Origin: Chamaea fasciata
Taxonomy: Eukaryota; Chordata; Aves; Passeriformes; Sylviidae
Assembly: GCA_029207755.1 (NCBI GenBank)
Contig: JARCOQ010000002.1
Location: forward strand, 83,850,087-83,914,086
Direction of reading: 5' to 3'
Length of the DNA stretch: 64,000 nucleotides
Position numbers and translations under genes: made by a program. The notes under the pieces are model-generated. The model did no database searches and was not told the origin of the DNA. It saw only the letters and a program-made list of their open reading frames with translations. Shown one piece after another: positions 50,669 through 64,000 of the stretch. Every line of letters begins with the position of its first letter. Within the stretch, counting starts at the first letter, position 1.

Positions 50669-52894
50669 GGAAAAGGAGGTGAGGAGAGATGAAGTGAGGT
50701 GGTGTGAGCACTGGTGAGAAAAGGCAATGCAAGGCAAGTGAACAACAAGCCAAGGGCTCAGCAACTTTGCCACACAGTTGTACCCTAGAGAAAACAAAAA
50801 CCACAGAACAACATCATCACACTTACTCCAAAGGCCTTCTAAAAGTATACACAGTTTTTTAGAGGAGAAAATAACTCGAGGAAACTACAGGTGATTAGAA
50901 AAATAAGACTGATCTGCAGAGAATCTGTTGGAAGAATAAGCAGAAAAGAAGCAGTATTTCATAATGTACTCCCTACTTGCAGGCTCTATCTTTAAGCTAT
51001 GGATTGGATAGGTGTATCAATTTTGGTTATCTGAGAGAAAATACAGAACCAAACAATGGCATCTTGAATAGAGATTTTTCTACAGAGCATTACTGGCAAG
51101 TATTATAATCAATAATTCATTGATAAAAGTTAATTTCTGCAAAATATATACTATAGAAAATAGAGGAATGCATTTGTAGACTAGCAGATTTTGACCATTC
51201 ACATGAGTAACATTAAAAACTGTAGGCTGATTTCATAATGGACTAACTTGAAATCAATGAGTGAGCAGGGATTTAATTTACATGCCAAAAAGCTGTAGAG
51301 CCTTACTTCCAACAACTGAATTATCCTAACATATGTAGAATTTACCATATGTCATATGCCTTCAAGAAAATCATACTAAACCTCCACATAACCCTTTATC
51401 TTCTTTATTCAAGGAGTGCTGCTTGCTCAACTGTATCAGAAGAGTTAGGGGAAAATATAGATTTTTGTTAACCTTTGGATTTCCCCCCATAAAAAACATT
51501 TTATAAATCATATGGAAATAGATTATGGGGTATTATTTGGAGTGTATCATAGCGTTTCTGTTAAGAAATATGAGCTGGGTTACTTTCCTCATCTAGTTTT
51601 TGAATCACTCTAATGTGAATTACTCATCCTATATATAGAAAATATAGGTTATGTTCCTTTTGTATGTGAGTATCTGCAACAATTACTGAAGAGGGATGCA
51701 AAATATTCATGGAAATGACTGCAGAGTGAGAAAAAACCCCAAATCAACCTAGCTACCAACCAACCAACCACTAAATACCTAGTTTGGGTAGGATTCAGTA
51801 GTGAACTCCTGAGCTCAAGTCCCGGCTCTTTTCCAGGCCAGGCAACAAGCATGATCTGCATTCTCCTACATTCCATTGGAAAGGCCTCCAATTATTTATT
51901 CACTCACTTTATCTCTGTTTCAAGTTCAAGAAATTCTCCTGGCTGATGAGTAGAAAACTGCTCTTTAAAAGGCTATTAGAAACTCAGGGGTTTCAAATGA
52001 GACGTCACTTTACAGCTTATCCAAAGAAAAGAAAAAACAAAAGCAAATTGCCCATTCTCCTCAAACAGCTCCCACCACCCAACAGCCCTTCTGCTCCAGA
52101 GGCTGCCACACTTTTTGCAGGCTCATCACATGTTGACTCTGAGTGAGTTTCATACGACTTTTTGTCCAGTTTATTTGTTTCTTTCAAACTAGTCCAGAAA
52201 AAGATGAAGTCAAACAACATGTAGGCACTCCATCCTTTGAAAACTATTTGTCAGGTAATATACACACGGATTCTGTGTTAAAACCCTCCGAATTTCCACC
52301 AGAGAGTGAGATACCTAGCCATTTCCAATACCTCGTCTACAGAGATGTAAAGAAGTTATGTAGTAAAACTAAGATTAATACAAGTATATCACCAAAGATG
52401 GAACTACACCTGTGCTTGACACAATACCAGTGTAAGATGCCTTTTAAGTCTCAAAGTTACTTTCACTGGAAATCCCGGAAATTTAGGACAAGCTGATTAA
52501 GAAATCAAAATACTTTTTTTTAAACAGCAACAGGATGTTAAACCCTACCTAAATCATGCCTCATTGCAGAAGAACTTACACCTCTTTGCTGAAGGCAGAG
52601 GAAGATCATTACATGGCAGCAAGTCATAGTGCTCAAATGGTGTTCAGTTGTGTACAGAAGCAACAGCACCTGGAAGTCCCTATTTTCCAGCTCTCCTAGG
52701 AGAGCCCATAACATTTGTAGCTGATACAAAGTTACAGTAAGAAAACAGGCATTTAATGATATGGTAAAGAGAGAAATGTAAGGAAAGTCCAGATAGCATG
52801 GAAGTACTTTCCACTTATCTTAAATGTGTGCTTAGAAGTATGTGTTGAATGTGCTACCAGCCACTTATCTCTCTTATCTTGTCCTGGAGTCCAT

Positions 52895-53370
52895 CAGGCA
52901 CTGCATCACCAGCCAGCTGAGGGTGGTGATTGTCATATTTTGCTCTGGACTGGGGCAGCCTCAGCTCGAATCCTGTGTGCAGTTTGGAGCATCATAATAT
53001 AAGAAAAATATTAAACTGTTAGAGATTATCCAAAGTAGGAACACGAGGATGTTGAACAGCCTTGAGGGAAGCCATATGAGGAGTGTATGAGGCCACTTGG
53101 TCTGCTCAGCCTGGAGGAGACTGAGGGGAGACCTCATTGCAGCCCCCAGCTTCCTCATGAGGGGAAGGTCAGGAGCAGACATTGATCTCTTCTCAGTGAC
53201 AGGACCCAAGGGAATGGCATGAAGGTGTGCCAGGGCAGGTTTTGGTTGGATATTAGGAAAAGTTTCTTCACCTAGAGGGTGGCTGGGCACTGGAACAGGC
53301 TCCCCAGGGCAGTGATCACAGCACCAATCTTGACAGAATTCAAGAAGTTTGTTCCACTGATCTGCTGCTC
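52895..53370 (+). mobile_element. CR1 LINE fragment, sense
   Basis: A clear match to the CR1 3' body: GCATCATAATATAAGAAAAATATT, GGCCACTTGGTCTGCTCAGC, GGAGACCTCATTGCAGCC, TTGGATATTAGGAAAAGTTT and GGAACAGGCTCCCCAGGGC occur in canonical order. Both the RT part and the 3' tip are missing or too diverged to see. It is less decayed than the other copies here. Confidence 0.88.
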
Positions 53371-56300
53371 CAACCTCAAGGCCCTCCTGCTGGGTCCCTA
53401 CAAACAGCTGCTTGTACTACAGTAGCAAGAAGGAGAAAACTCCTACACCAAACAAAGAACCTCAGATCAGAGAAACTGTGTGTATGTTCAGGGAGGAACT
53501 ATTTTTGCAGAACCATGGTAGACTATGAAGAAATGCAGGGCTATTTTATCATTCCTGAGTACAAGTGAAAAAAAAAAATCGTAACCAAACTTAGATTTTT
53601 CAATTCCCTCCCCCTTGTTGCTGCATTACAGCAAGATCACTAGGAGCACAGAATATTGCTCTTTTACACCAGCTGCAGTAGCTCAAATGTAAGCTCTCCA
53701 GAAAATCTGGCCCACACTCACACTAAAACATGTACAACACACGTGGAATCAGAGACTTAAGCTGCTAAAACCATTTTTCTCAGCAGAGCATGTGCAAACA
53801 GACTTGCAGGCAGATTTTATCAGAGACAACAGAAGGCATTTCTGACATACAGGAAATGCGCCATTCTTCCCCCTCCTAATTTTAAATCCTTAAAATTTAA
53901 TGTCATTTCTAACTAGCATGACATAGCAAAGCTTGGTGAAATTTGGAAGGTTGCTTGCTTTTGAAAGTGAAAAAAAAATGTTCCTATATTTGCTTCAGAG
54001 CCAAACCACTGTCTGAACTGCCTTTGGCAAAGTTGTATAATATATAGCTGCTGTTCTCTACAATATTAATCTGAAATCCACTATTTATAAAGAAAAATAT
54101 TACATAGCTGTTTAATTAGATTATAACATCAACCCCAAGTACTTCTATCCTTATTTCACCATATTTTTTTGTTTTATAGTCCAAGATAGTGCCACAGGAA
54201 CAAATTACTAGATAAAGCTAAAATTGCCTACAGTCTTCTTTGTAAAACTCACCCTGTCCTCCATCTCATTCTGGAAAACGCCCAGTTCAAACAAATGGAG
54301 ATTCAGCCCATGGACAAGCTTCAAATTTTGAATGAAATTGGAAGCTGAGCCCTGTAAGAATCCATTAGAAACAAAATATTCAAAAAGCACTTTCAAATCC
54401 AATTCCTGACTTTTGCTTCCATGCGATACTTGGCATAAAAAAAAAATCAGATCGTTTACTTAGGAGCTGACAGATTTTGGGCATGTCCCTCAATTTAATT
54501 TAATTATGATTTTCACTGTTAGTTTGTTTGTCATTTTATTCAAAGCATTTTACAAAGATCCTTGTAACTCTGGACCTATAAAGGGTTTAAAATTTGAGAG
54601 ATTCTAATATGTTATCACTGCCTGTATTTGTACAGGCTGAAATAGCAAAAGAACACAAAAAAACAGTTCCACATGTAAGAGGTGGTGACAGGTCTAGAAA
54701 GAAGCCACATTTCTAACCACTACTATGTCAATAAAAACTTCATGTATAAATCTGAGCTAAACCAAATTTAGACAAGTTTACCTACCAATGTATCAGCTAT
54801 TATTATCTAGAACAATTACACAATACCAGTTTAGCCAGACTTTTTGAAAATCCAGAAGAAATTCTCAAGTAATTTTTTTTAATCTGCCTCTTTTCAATTA
54901 GTTAACCTAGCTGTGCCACAATCTGTCAAAAGCTTTGTGTGCTGCTCCAGCTAGGCAGCTCTCAAAATACAGGTCAAATTTTCTCATTTTAAGATATACT
55001 CCCAGGCTTCCTATATTTGTTTTCATTTTCCCTTTCTTTATGCCATTTTTACAGTACTATCCAGATGGCAAAGAAATGCTCAGACCTATTTACATAAATA
55101 CAGTTTCAGACTCTAGAGAGTTAGAGAACACATTGCTGGGAAAACAATGAAGATAAACAGATTTCAGGTGAGTGCAATCAAACAATCTTGCAGTCTTTTT
55201 TTTTTTTTCCTAATATACTCTGCAAAAGAATGATATACTAAATTACAAAATATTATTCAAAATAAAAACTCCTAGTATCGAACCTTTTAATCTGGAAACA
55301 ATAAAAAAGTACTTTAGGTAAAAGAAAATATGAAAGCAGCAGGCTAGCACAGAGCACTACATTTCCATTTACTTTGATGAATTTAACCATTTATGTCAGA
55401 TGAGAAACTGGGTCCCCTGTGGAATTCAGACCACAATATCAGGCACCAGGCAGATCCTTTGCTACTACTGTATACATCTCCTATTTATTTGGACCTATCC
55501 AGCATGGAAGAAAATCCCCAATTTACAGGTGTTTCACTTTGCACTCTCCACACAGTGCAAATTCGAAGAAAAGACAGAAGGCAGTGAGGATCCAATATGT
55601 TCTAGTGCCAAAATCAACTTTGGGTAATTTTAGGTCTTATAATTAGACTCTCAGTGTGGAATATTTTAGGATAACATGGCTCAAAATTATGCCTGGCACA
55701 GTTCTATTCACTTTCTGAGAGATTAATTTAGCTCTTTTATTGTTTATGCTGTTTCACACATTGCATATAGGTATCAGAATAAATCAGAAGCAGAGACAAA
55801 ATCATTGACTGCATTTACCTCAATCACTATGTATGCCCTAATTGAATCACAAGCAAAAATGATTGCATGAACTGAATTTATCCAAAATTGATAGTCTGAT
55901 TTCAAATCAGCATTGAGCCTACATTATTCTGACCAAACAATATAGCTTGATAGCTCATCTCAGTGTCTAATGAAGTAACATTTGCATAATGCATGAATCC
56001 AGTTCAGGAAAACTATAACTGCTTTGCCTTAAAGATGGCCAGATGTTTTGTGAGCATATGCTCAAGTGACAATTTCACCCAGAGTAATGAACACCAAGAC
56101 TGAGACAAATAAGTAATACAGGAAATTTTTTATTTCCATTTGCAGTGGGAAAGACCAGCAAGAATTTTCATGATCCCAATTCTTCAGCCACTTGGAGCAG
56201 TTAAATTAAGAACTTGGCACTCTTAGGCAAACAAAAGAAAAGGTGTTTTGGTTCCAATATAATAACCTCTATAAATCGAAAGACTAGGATCATATCTTTC

Positions 56301-59300
56301 TATTATTCACAACTTTGACTGCTTTGTAATTTGACCCAAATCACATCAACAGGCATTCTAGGTAATGAAAAACACATGCTGTGCACACTGCAGCAAATAT
56401 ACCTCAGGGAAATACTTACCTGGAAAGCCATTTGAAAGCATAGAGCTGTGAGAGCCTGATATATGGAGTGTGCATAAGCAGATGACATTTATTTCTTTGT
56501 CTCAGTTAGACAACACACTTTGCCAAACATGAACTATCAGCCAAAGCTCACTATCCCTGGAGTTCACTAGCTACTGTTCCCAAGATGGATTTTGAAAGGA
56601 AAGATCTGAAAGCAGAGGTAACTTATTAGTTAGAAAACACAGGTGAAAAAAAGTCATAAAATCTTGCGCACACATGTCCTTTTTCTTATCTGAGAGAGCC
56701 ATTGCAAACTTCTAGTCTATTTAGATAAACATATTCTGGATATGTTGATTATTTATTCAGTAATCAACAGACAGCAGAGAGAAAGGTTAGGACATAGAAC
56801 TGAAGCACAAAAAGATGCAACACACAGGAAAGGTGACGGGGAGTTACCACTTGCAGAGGCTACCAGGAGTACAAGTACAGAGCCACAATACCCATGGCAC
56901 TTTTGAGCTTGTGCTTTTCTGTATTCAACAGGATTATGAAATTTAGTTTCGAGGATTCTTCCTTTGAAGGATTTAGTAATCTCCCTTGAGGAGAAGGACC
57001 AGGAGGTCGGAAATAGCATGGCTGTCCTATGAAATGTTCTCAAAATAGTATCCAACCATTTTTGGCCTTCCTCCTCTCTCACAGTTCCTCGTGCTGTATC
57101 ACATTTGTTTTGTCTCTTCTATACAGTCTTCACAAGAACTTTTGGCTTCATAGAAGAATAGTAATACAAAAGCAGATTACATGACAGTGTAATCATCACT
57201 GTGTCTATGCCAACATGATGAAGAGTCTGCAAGACCAAGTGCTTTTTTCACTTTTCTTTCTAACAGCCAGTCTAAATTTCTTCCTTCAAACATTGTTATT
57301 TTAAATCTCAAATCAAAACAGGTACAACAATCTCATTATTATTACATTTTTTTTGTTTAGGCCAGAATTCCTAAGAAAGAATACTTACCAAAATCATACC
57401 AGATTTCTTCTGGTATGCCAAGAATCACACAGATTTCATCTAAGTTTCTAATCTCACCTTATTCTAATATTCACTAACTGTGCAAGGAAAATATCAGTGG
57501 AGCTGATGTAACTTTAACAACCGTTGGCATTTATGTTAAGCTAGACACTGTAAGAAAGATCTTGACACTCTCACTTTTATGAACCTGATGCAATTTTCAA
57601 AAATCTGACCTGACAAATAGAGAGCCACATTCACAAAGGTATGGAGGCTAGGTATTTAATATCTCCCATTACTAAGTGCCTTAAATACTTTCAAAAATTC
57701 TGTTCTCCATGAAAAATACGCAAAAGCAATTGCAAGAAAGCAAGAATCAGTTATCCCTGCTCCCAAGTCTCCCAAAAAATGCAATTTGCTTGATAAATGA
57801 CACGGTAGGTAAGGAAACAGTCAGAAAGGAAGGCAGCAGTTTCTTTGGTTTAAGAATCGCACAACAGCCTTGAGAATTTATTCTCCTAGACCTTTGAATA
57901 GTTTCCATATTTTTACTATTTATAACTCAAACCCTCAAACAAGAGTTAGTAAAATTATTATATTACCATTAAAATGCTTGTTGCTAGTTTCAAAGCAGCA
58001 ACTACACTTTAATGTCTGAAATGTTTAACTAAAACATATCCAAAGCTCTGTAGTCAAAACTATCTTCTTCTGTGTAGTGTACAAAAAGTTAATAGTTATA
58101 ATAACAGCTTCCTCTCAGAAAATTTCTTCAGCTTTCAAGGGCTGCAAATAAAATTTGCAGTAACAGGAAAAGAGCCACAAAATTTCATGAGAAGATAGAA
58201 GTTTTAAGTGTAGAAAGCAGCTTGCCCAACACAACACAGCATGTAACAGAACCACCTTTATCTTAAAATTTTAATGAAAAATAAACACAAAAGAAGGTTG
58301 TTGTGGAAAGAACTTTGAGGAAGAAAGCAATGAAAACATATAAAGAACCTAGAATATCACTATTTTTGACCACATAAAAGCTGCTTTTCAAGACCAAGAA
58401 AGCAATAAACTAGGACTACTTTGATTTAAAAGGAGGAAAGTGTATTGTGTTAGCAAAAGCATGAAAGTGCTGGCATATGATACAACCCTGCAGGCTGTAG
58501 ACCTTTTTAATTGCAGAAACCAAGCATTTGTATTATTCTTCAGTTCTGTGTAGTCATTCAGCAGAAATACCTTGTCTGTACCAGAAAAAGCATATCTGAG
58601 AGTTCTTAAGAGTCAAGGGACACCATGTTCACTAAAAAAGCTTGAAAGGAAATGTAATGCTATTCTCTAAACCTTATTTTTAAGCAATCTAACAAAAATG
58701 GAAATTGTGTCTAATTAGACTGATGACAAGCTCTCTTGTGAAAAAAAAAGTAAGGTAGGGAGGTTCTTCTGGGGTTTGCTCATTGTAATAATGGTGTGGA
58801 AAATGCTGATCATTATTATGATGCTGATTAATAGTATTCATTCTTTACCAACCAAAAAACCCTACAGAAAACTGAAGATGATTCTGTGGCCCAATAACAG
58901 TTGACAGGGCATCGTCCTGTATTCAGCTATTTCTTCCTAACTACCAAGCACATTTATAATGCTGCTGGAATTGCTCTACGGATGCTGTGATGTCTAGGCT
59001 CACATTCCCAGAAAGTTATACCATGAAGTCTTACAACTTGTCATAAGTACATCTCTACTACTTACAGAACAAATTAGCAACATCCATTTGCTTCCTGAAT
59101 AAATCCATAACTGAAAGCACTAAGGAAAACCAAACTCTCAAAACCATAGTTTAAATTACAACAATATCATTCAGGAATCCAATAAACAGGTCAACACAAA
59201 AGTAATTACCTTTTCATGGAGCAATCATGGAAAACTCAAACTCTAAAACAAAGTTGATAAACACTTGACCATTCAAAAATGAAATTGACTTAGGCCAAGA

Positions 59301-62300
59301 GATTGTCAATTTACCCTAAAGTAATTCAGTACCCTTTATAGCAATTTAGCTATAGTTTTTCTAAACTAACTTTCCCCAATGCAGGCAATAAAGAATGTGA
59401 AACTATGTATTGCTGAACAGACAAGGAGGGCAACTACTACTTTCTAAAGGAACTTTAACACTGAATACACTACTTCTAAAGTCTAAGGCCTGCAGGCCCA
59501 AGAAACAAATTATTGAAGTGGAAGAAATCAAGCTTTAAAAAGGATTAGGCTGGAAAGGAGTTTTTTACCACTTTTTGTGTGAAGGCTAATACGTTACCTC
59601 AAAGAGGATGTACCTGTTAGATATCGTCACACTGTTTATCAATGGAAAAAAACATTCAGTCTAGCTACTCTTCAAATCTTTTTTAATGCCCACTACTGAG
59701 CAGATGAGACATTTAATTTTCCTTTTGTACTGAAAATAAATTGCTCATTTGTCATACACCTTTTGAGACAACACTACGGTTGAGTTCATCCATATTTGAC
59801 AATCTGCTTGAATTCTGATAAGACAGACCATTACCAGAGACTTGTGAAAGAATCTATCATTCCTCCAAGAAGTAAACTGGATTTCCTGCCAATGCAGTAA
59901 ATTATGGCAGTTTGCACTTTACTGCTACACATCACAGCACATAAGCTACAGTGTAGAAAAATTAACATTATTCTAGTCCATCCCACTGTACCTCAAACAA
60001 AGGCAGCCTAATGACCATCTTTATCCAAGCCTCTATCACTCAGGCTCTGTTTCAGTTACACAAAGTGGAGTTCTAGAGAAGACCAAATGTAGAAGCTGTC
60101 GAGGTGATTTGTGAAAAAATCAATCTATGTTCATTTCCCCAGGACCAGCTTCCTCTTTTCCGGTCAGTTTCACTTTTGAGATTATATGAGCCTCTCACTA
60201 AGTCAGTGGTGGAACAGAAGCCACAGATAGATTCAAGTTTCATTTTATTACTACTAGCTCCCAGAAATATTTTCATAGTGAGGTATTGACTGTCAGAGTT
60301 TAAGGCAATAAGAATGAGCCTTCACAAGGGGTGATTTTGTTTTATCAGAAAAATGTCCATTCATCTTAAAAGTTTTCTATAATGAATACATTTTTTATCA
60401 TGAGAGATACAAACTTAATGACAGTATATAAATATGCTCTAGAAACAAGAACAGTAACCTGATCACAATCTAGAAAAATGTTTAAGTGTATGATTAGTAT
60501 ATTATCCCTCGTAAACAAACAGATCCACTCAGACTAAAATTTAGTCCAGTACATGAGTGTTCTCTTAGGACACAGAGCAAAAAAGAAGCCTGTAAGATTT
60601 TCAGGGAAAAATACAAATACCCCAAGGCATTCCATTATTTTCGTGATTATCTGAACTCATCAACTGGAAAACTCACTCCTCAAAAATAACTGAAACCATC
60701 TCCCTACACAATTGCTTTATAAATAGGTTAGGTAAGATAGTGAGATAGAGTTAGAAAAACACACCTCAAGTTAACAATGAACAGGACATCAGCATTGTGC
60801 TCAAACAGTGACTTGCACTATCTTCGAGAAGATGTCTGTAAAGGAAATACTTGGGGGTATTTCACAGTGGGCTGAAAACGGGATGAAATCTGGCTATAAA
60901 ATAGCTTTGCCATATGATGGAAAGATTCACCAGGCCGTGTTTCTATAATTGCAGCTGTTCTAACAATAATTTTAACTATCATGAAGCAAATAGACAAAAA
61001 GACTGAAAGCACGCAAAAAATTCAGGCTTAATTATAAGCTTTGAGTAGTATTTTAGACAAGTCTCCAGATCAAGACTATTCTTTTAGATATCTATAGTGT
61101 CAAGTGGAGACGTGAAATGAGCATGCGGAGACTTTGAAGTCTACCAACACGTTAAGGGGTAAAATAGACTAAAAATTGCTTTTATTTTAGAACACGTAAC
61201 TGAACAAATGGGAAATATAGCACCCATAAAGATATATGACATAGTCTAGAGAGTGGACACAATAGAATGAAGTGATGAAATACATAAAAGAAACACTCTG
61301 AATTGCAATTTAAGAATACTTGAGAATAAAGAGATGACAATATATCCAGCAGATAACCAATTACTATTTTTATGGACAGGTAAGTACAGTTTATAAAGTT
61401 GCTTCTCACACTCACCTCAAATTCTTTCTGTGCAGCTGTGTTAAAATGAGATTCCAGTTGGAAAAAACACACAGGTGTAAAATTCTTCCTTCACTCGCAA
61501 TTTGTGCTGCAGTCTCAGATTCACAGGCTTTGATGCCACTGAGGTTTAATAGCCTATTTAATCTCAGAGTGTTTACCTTTCTGTCTCACAAAACTACTTT
61601 TAGAGGATTTTTATCCCCACTATTTATGCCTAGTTTCCAATTTGTACATTGGTCTTCTTCCCTCTTCTGTTCTTTTATAGACAAGCCAGTATTGCTTAAC
61701 TGTGGAAAACCAGGCTACAGTAAGCCACATTGAGGCTATGTTTTACAAGGCAAATTATAAACCTTTACAGCTATTGACAAGAACCAGAGGGTTGACAAAA
61801 AATGGATCATGGATTTTAATGCAAAATCATATGCTTCCTAAGCACCATTTTCAATGGAAAACACTAAAGAAAAGAAAATTTTAAAAGACATATATATATA
61901 AACTGAGTGATATAAAGCATGGGGAAAAAATAAAAAAAAATTGCAAGTGAATTCTAAAATTCAAAAAATTAATTTAAAAAATCTCATTTAGAAGATCATT
62001 AAGATTCCCTAATACAGTGGAAGAGTGTTCATTATAATCACAGATATAGCAAAGTCTTTCAATAAGAAAAGGTTGAATTAAAATCTTGCATCCTATGACC
62101 TGAGATCTATAATGACATTGCACCTTGAAATGGCAGATTGCAGATTTCTTTAACTTACTTTATTCAATGATGAAAACCAAGACCAAGAGATATAATAAAC
62201 ATATAGGAACATATATTTTGGCTCATAAAATGCAAGTAGATTTGTCATTTACCTTTAAATAAACCAGTTTTTGTATCCTTTAAATGAGTCTAAGCTCACA

Positions 62301-64000
62301 TCCTATTATGTTTTGTGATAAAGGACAGGTATCAAGATATTTATACAGAAGACGGCTTTCATTTATTTAAAAGACAGCCTAAAATTTTTGAATGGGCATT
62401 CATGTATCTCAGAATTTTAAATTTCAAAATACTCATGTATTTTGAATCATATGTATCAATAATCATATATGTATCAATAAGATCTACCATTTCATAACAT
62501 CATGCCATAACTTAAAATGCTGAAATTACATCTTTAAAGCTACTGCCATCTACAACCACTTCCTAGTATCACTCAGTTCATGATTCAGTCTGGTTTTCCT
62601 TGTCTATTATTGCAGAATACATATTTCTTCATATCAGGTTTTTTTAAACCATGACCAAAAGAAATCTTCCATGTCACTGAAAAAGGAAGAACTGCCCCTG
62701 TCTATTCAGAAAACAAGTTTCTATTGTCTTCATAAAGATATTAAAAGATGAGTCTCTAATAGAAGAGCAACCACATTACTGTTTGATTTTTTTCTGGAAA
62801 TCTTGAGGTTTAAAATAGACATACTGAAAGTGCCTAGAAAATTAGTAACTGATAAGGGGAAGTGGCAGAAACTGTCCACAAAAAGACTGGAATGCAGAGT
62901 TGGCCATATATTTCTGTGGATTATCTTGTCTTTGCCACAGAACACTACCTCTCCTTTGACTTGAAGCCTTTTTGAAAGAGTCCCTAACATTTCTTCCCCT
63001 TGTGGCAGTTACAGCCTCCATCTTAAATGATTCATTCTTCCTTGTATTCACATACAATTCATCTGAGATTAACTTTGCTACAAGTAGGTGTCTGATAGCA
63101 ACTGTCTTCTTCCTGACTGCTAAAGAAACAGTTAGATATTAATATTCATACTCAAGACTAAGCATAATTGCAACAGTTAATGACATCTGAAAAGCTTTGC
63201 TCTACAAAATTGGCTTGAACATTCAGCTGAACACCCATTGAAAAAATATCTTAAAGAAAATTATTTCCTAGGTTTCACCCACTAGATGAAAATCACTGAT
63301 GAAAACTGATCAGAAAATATACAGAGTTTGGTTTCTAGAGAAGCTCCACAGGATTTCCCCTCAGAAGTGCTGCAAACTAAGAAAAAAGCAATTGAGCTAT
63401 GGTCTAAGTTTGGAAGTACACAGCAGGAAAGTCCACCCTGTATGTGTTGATGATCTCACTCTTGAAACAGAAGAGATGGAAATCAATGTAATCATCATTC
63501 TTTTTGCTCAATCAACCAGCACTTTACCGAGTTGCCTGGACAGAACAGCTCGACGTTTAATAATAATTTAGGGGAGTAAAGTTAAAAGTTCTTGTCCTGG
63601 TGAGAAAAAGAGCAGAGGAGGATTCTACCAAGAATCCCTTTTTTTCTCTCCTAAAATGGGATTTTCATGCACATTTGTCTCCCTTTGAAATTTCAGTTAT
63701 ATGACAGGTTTCAGATTAAAGATAGCCCCTTCCCTCCTTTTCCTCTGACACAGGTAATTTCTAGCTACTGTTTCTGTTCAGCTCTTTGTGTACCCAAGCT
63801 TTAGTAGTTCACAGTCTACATGAAAAACTGCTTACTTAAAGTAAATGAATTATTATTTTTAATTCAAAAAAGTTTTTGATTTTTTTCTTCCAGTAGACCA
63901 AATCAGGGCTACTGGATACTGTAGCCAAACAGTTGAAATAACACAAACTGGGGGGAAAGAAGCTTCTCAATCAGTTCTGCCAGTGCAGAGACCAGCCATC
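53371..64000. other. No gene recognised
   Basis: AT-rich; only isolated splice-like sites (near 56.4, 57.4 and 61.4 kb) and short low-complexity runs. No repeat family was recognised after the CR1 copy at 52.9 kb. Confidence 0.5.
57395..57417. other. Perfect 9-bp inverted repeat (hairpin)
   Basis: CATACCAGA and TCTGGTATG are exact reverse complements separated by TTTCT. It is too short for a microRNA precursor. It overlaps a minus-strand splice-bounded open stretch described in the findings. Confidence 0.8.

Noticed and set aside
52961..53290. 109-codon minus-strand open frame
   Set aside because: Antisense of the CR1 fragment at 52895-53370.
56753..57082. 109-codon minus-strand open frame
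   Set aside because: No homology recognised and no splice context; length is consistent with chance.
1..64000. CRISPR arrays, operons, tRNA and rRNA genes
   Set aside because: No regularly spaced repeats, ribosome-binding-site-led gene clusters, tRNA-like cloverleaf consensus or rRNA sequence were seen; the DNA is vertebrate in character.

Overview
The window looks like nuclear DNA of a bird, most likely a songbird or a relative. It is AT-rich, has no compact bacterial-type genes, and carries decayed CR1 (chicken repeat 1) LINE fragments together with LTR ends that I recognise as an avian endogenous-retrovirus family. Identifications of repeat families rest on memory of their consensus sequences, because no search could be run. 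Almost every open frame has the length expected by chance in AT-rich DNA.

Repeats. CR1 pieces lie at about 4560-4733 (+), 13755-14020 (+), 14909-16085 (-), 17583-17654 (+), 46130-47166 (+) and 52895-53370 (+), with two weaker tips at 8238-8275 and 50298-50333. The 15.7-16.1 kb and 46.2 kb pieces still show broken reverse-transcriptase motifs. Two LTR 3' ends of one family lie at about 3250-3540 and 50440-50668. A GC-richer block at 36.9-37.9 kb may be a solo LTR of another family. An unidentified element of about 150 bp occurs twice in direct orientation, at 27.25 kb and 29.38 kb.

Possible gene. The best evidence for a protein-coding gene is on the minus strand. A short first exon (30646-30695) encodes an ATG and a signal-peptide-like hydrophobic stretch and ends in a perfect splice donor. 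A 158-nt exon (28789-28946) with a strong acceptor continues the same frame for 52 codons. Two weaker phase-compatible exons follow at 25396-25464 and 22188-22263. I do not recognise the protein. The two copies of the unidentified element sit in the introns on either side of the second exon. The gene would run leftwards from about 30.7 kb to at least 22.2 kb, and its 3' end was not found.

The rest (about 0-13.7, 16-22, 31-46, 47-52 and 53-64 kb) reads as intron or intergenic DNA with small microsatellites, isolated splice-like signals and possible conserved non-coding blocks. No tRNA, rRNA, CRISPR array or intact mobile element was seen.
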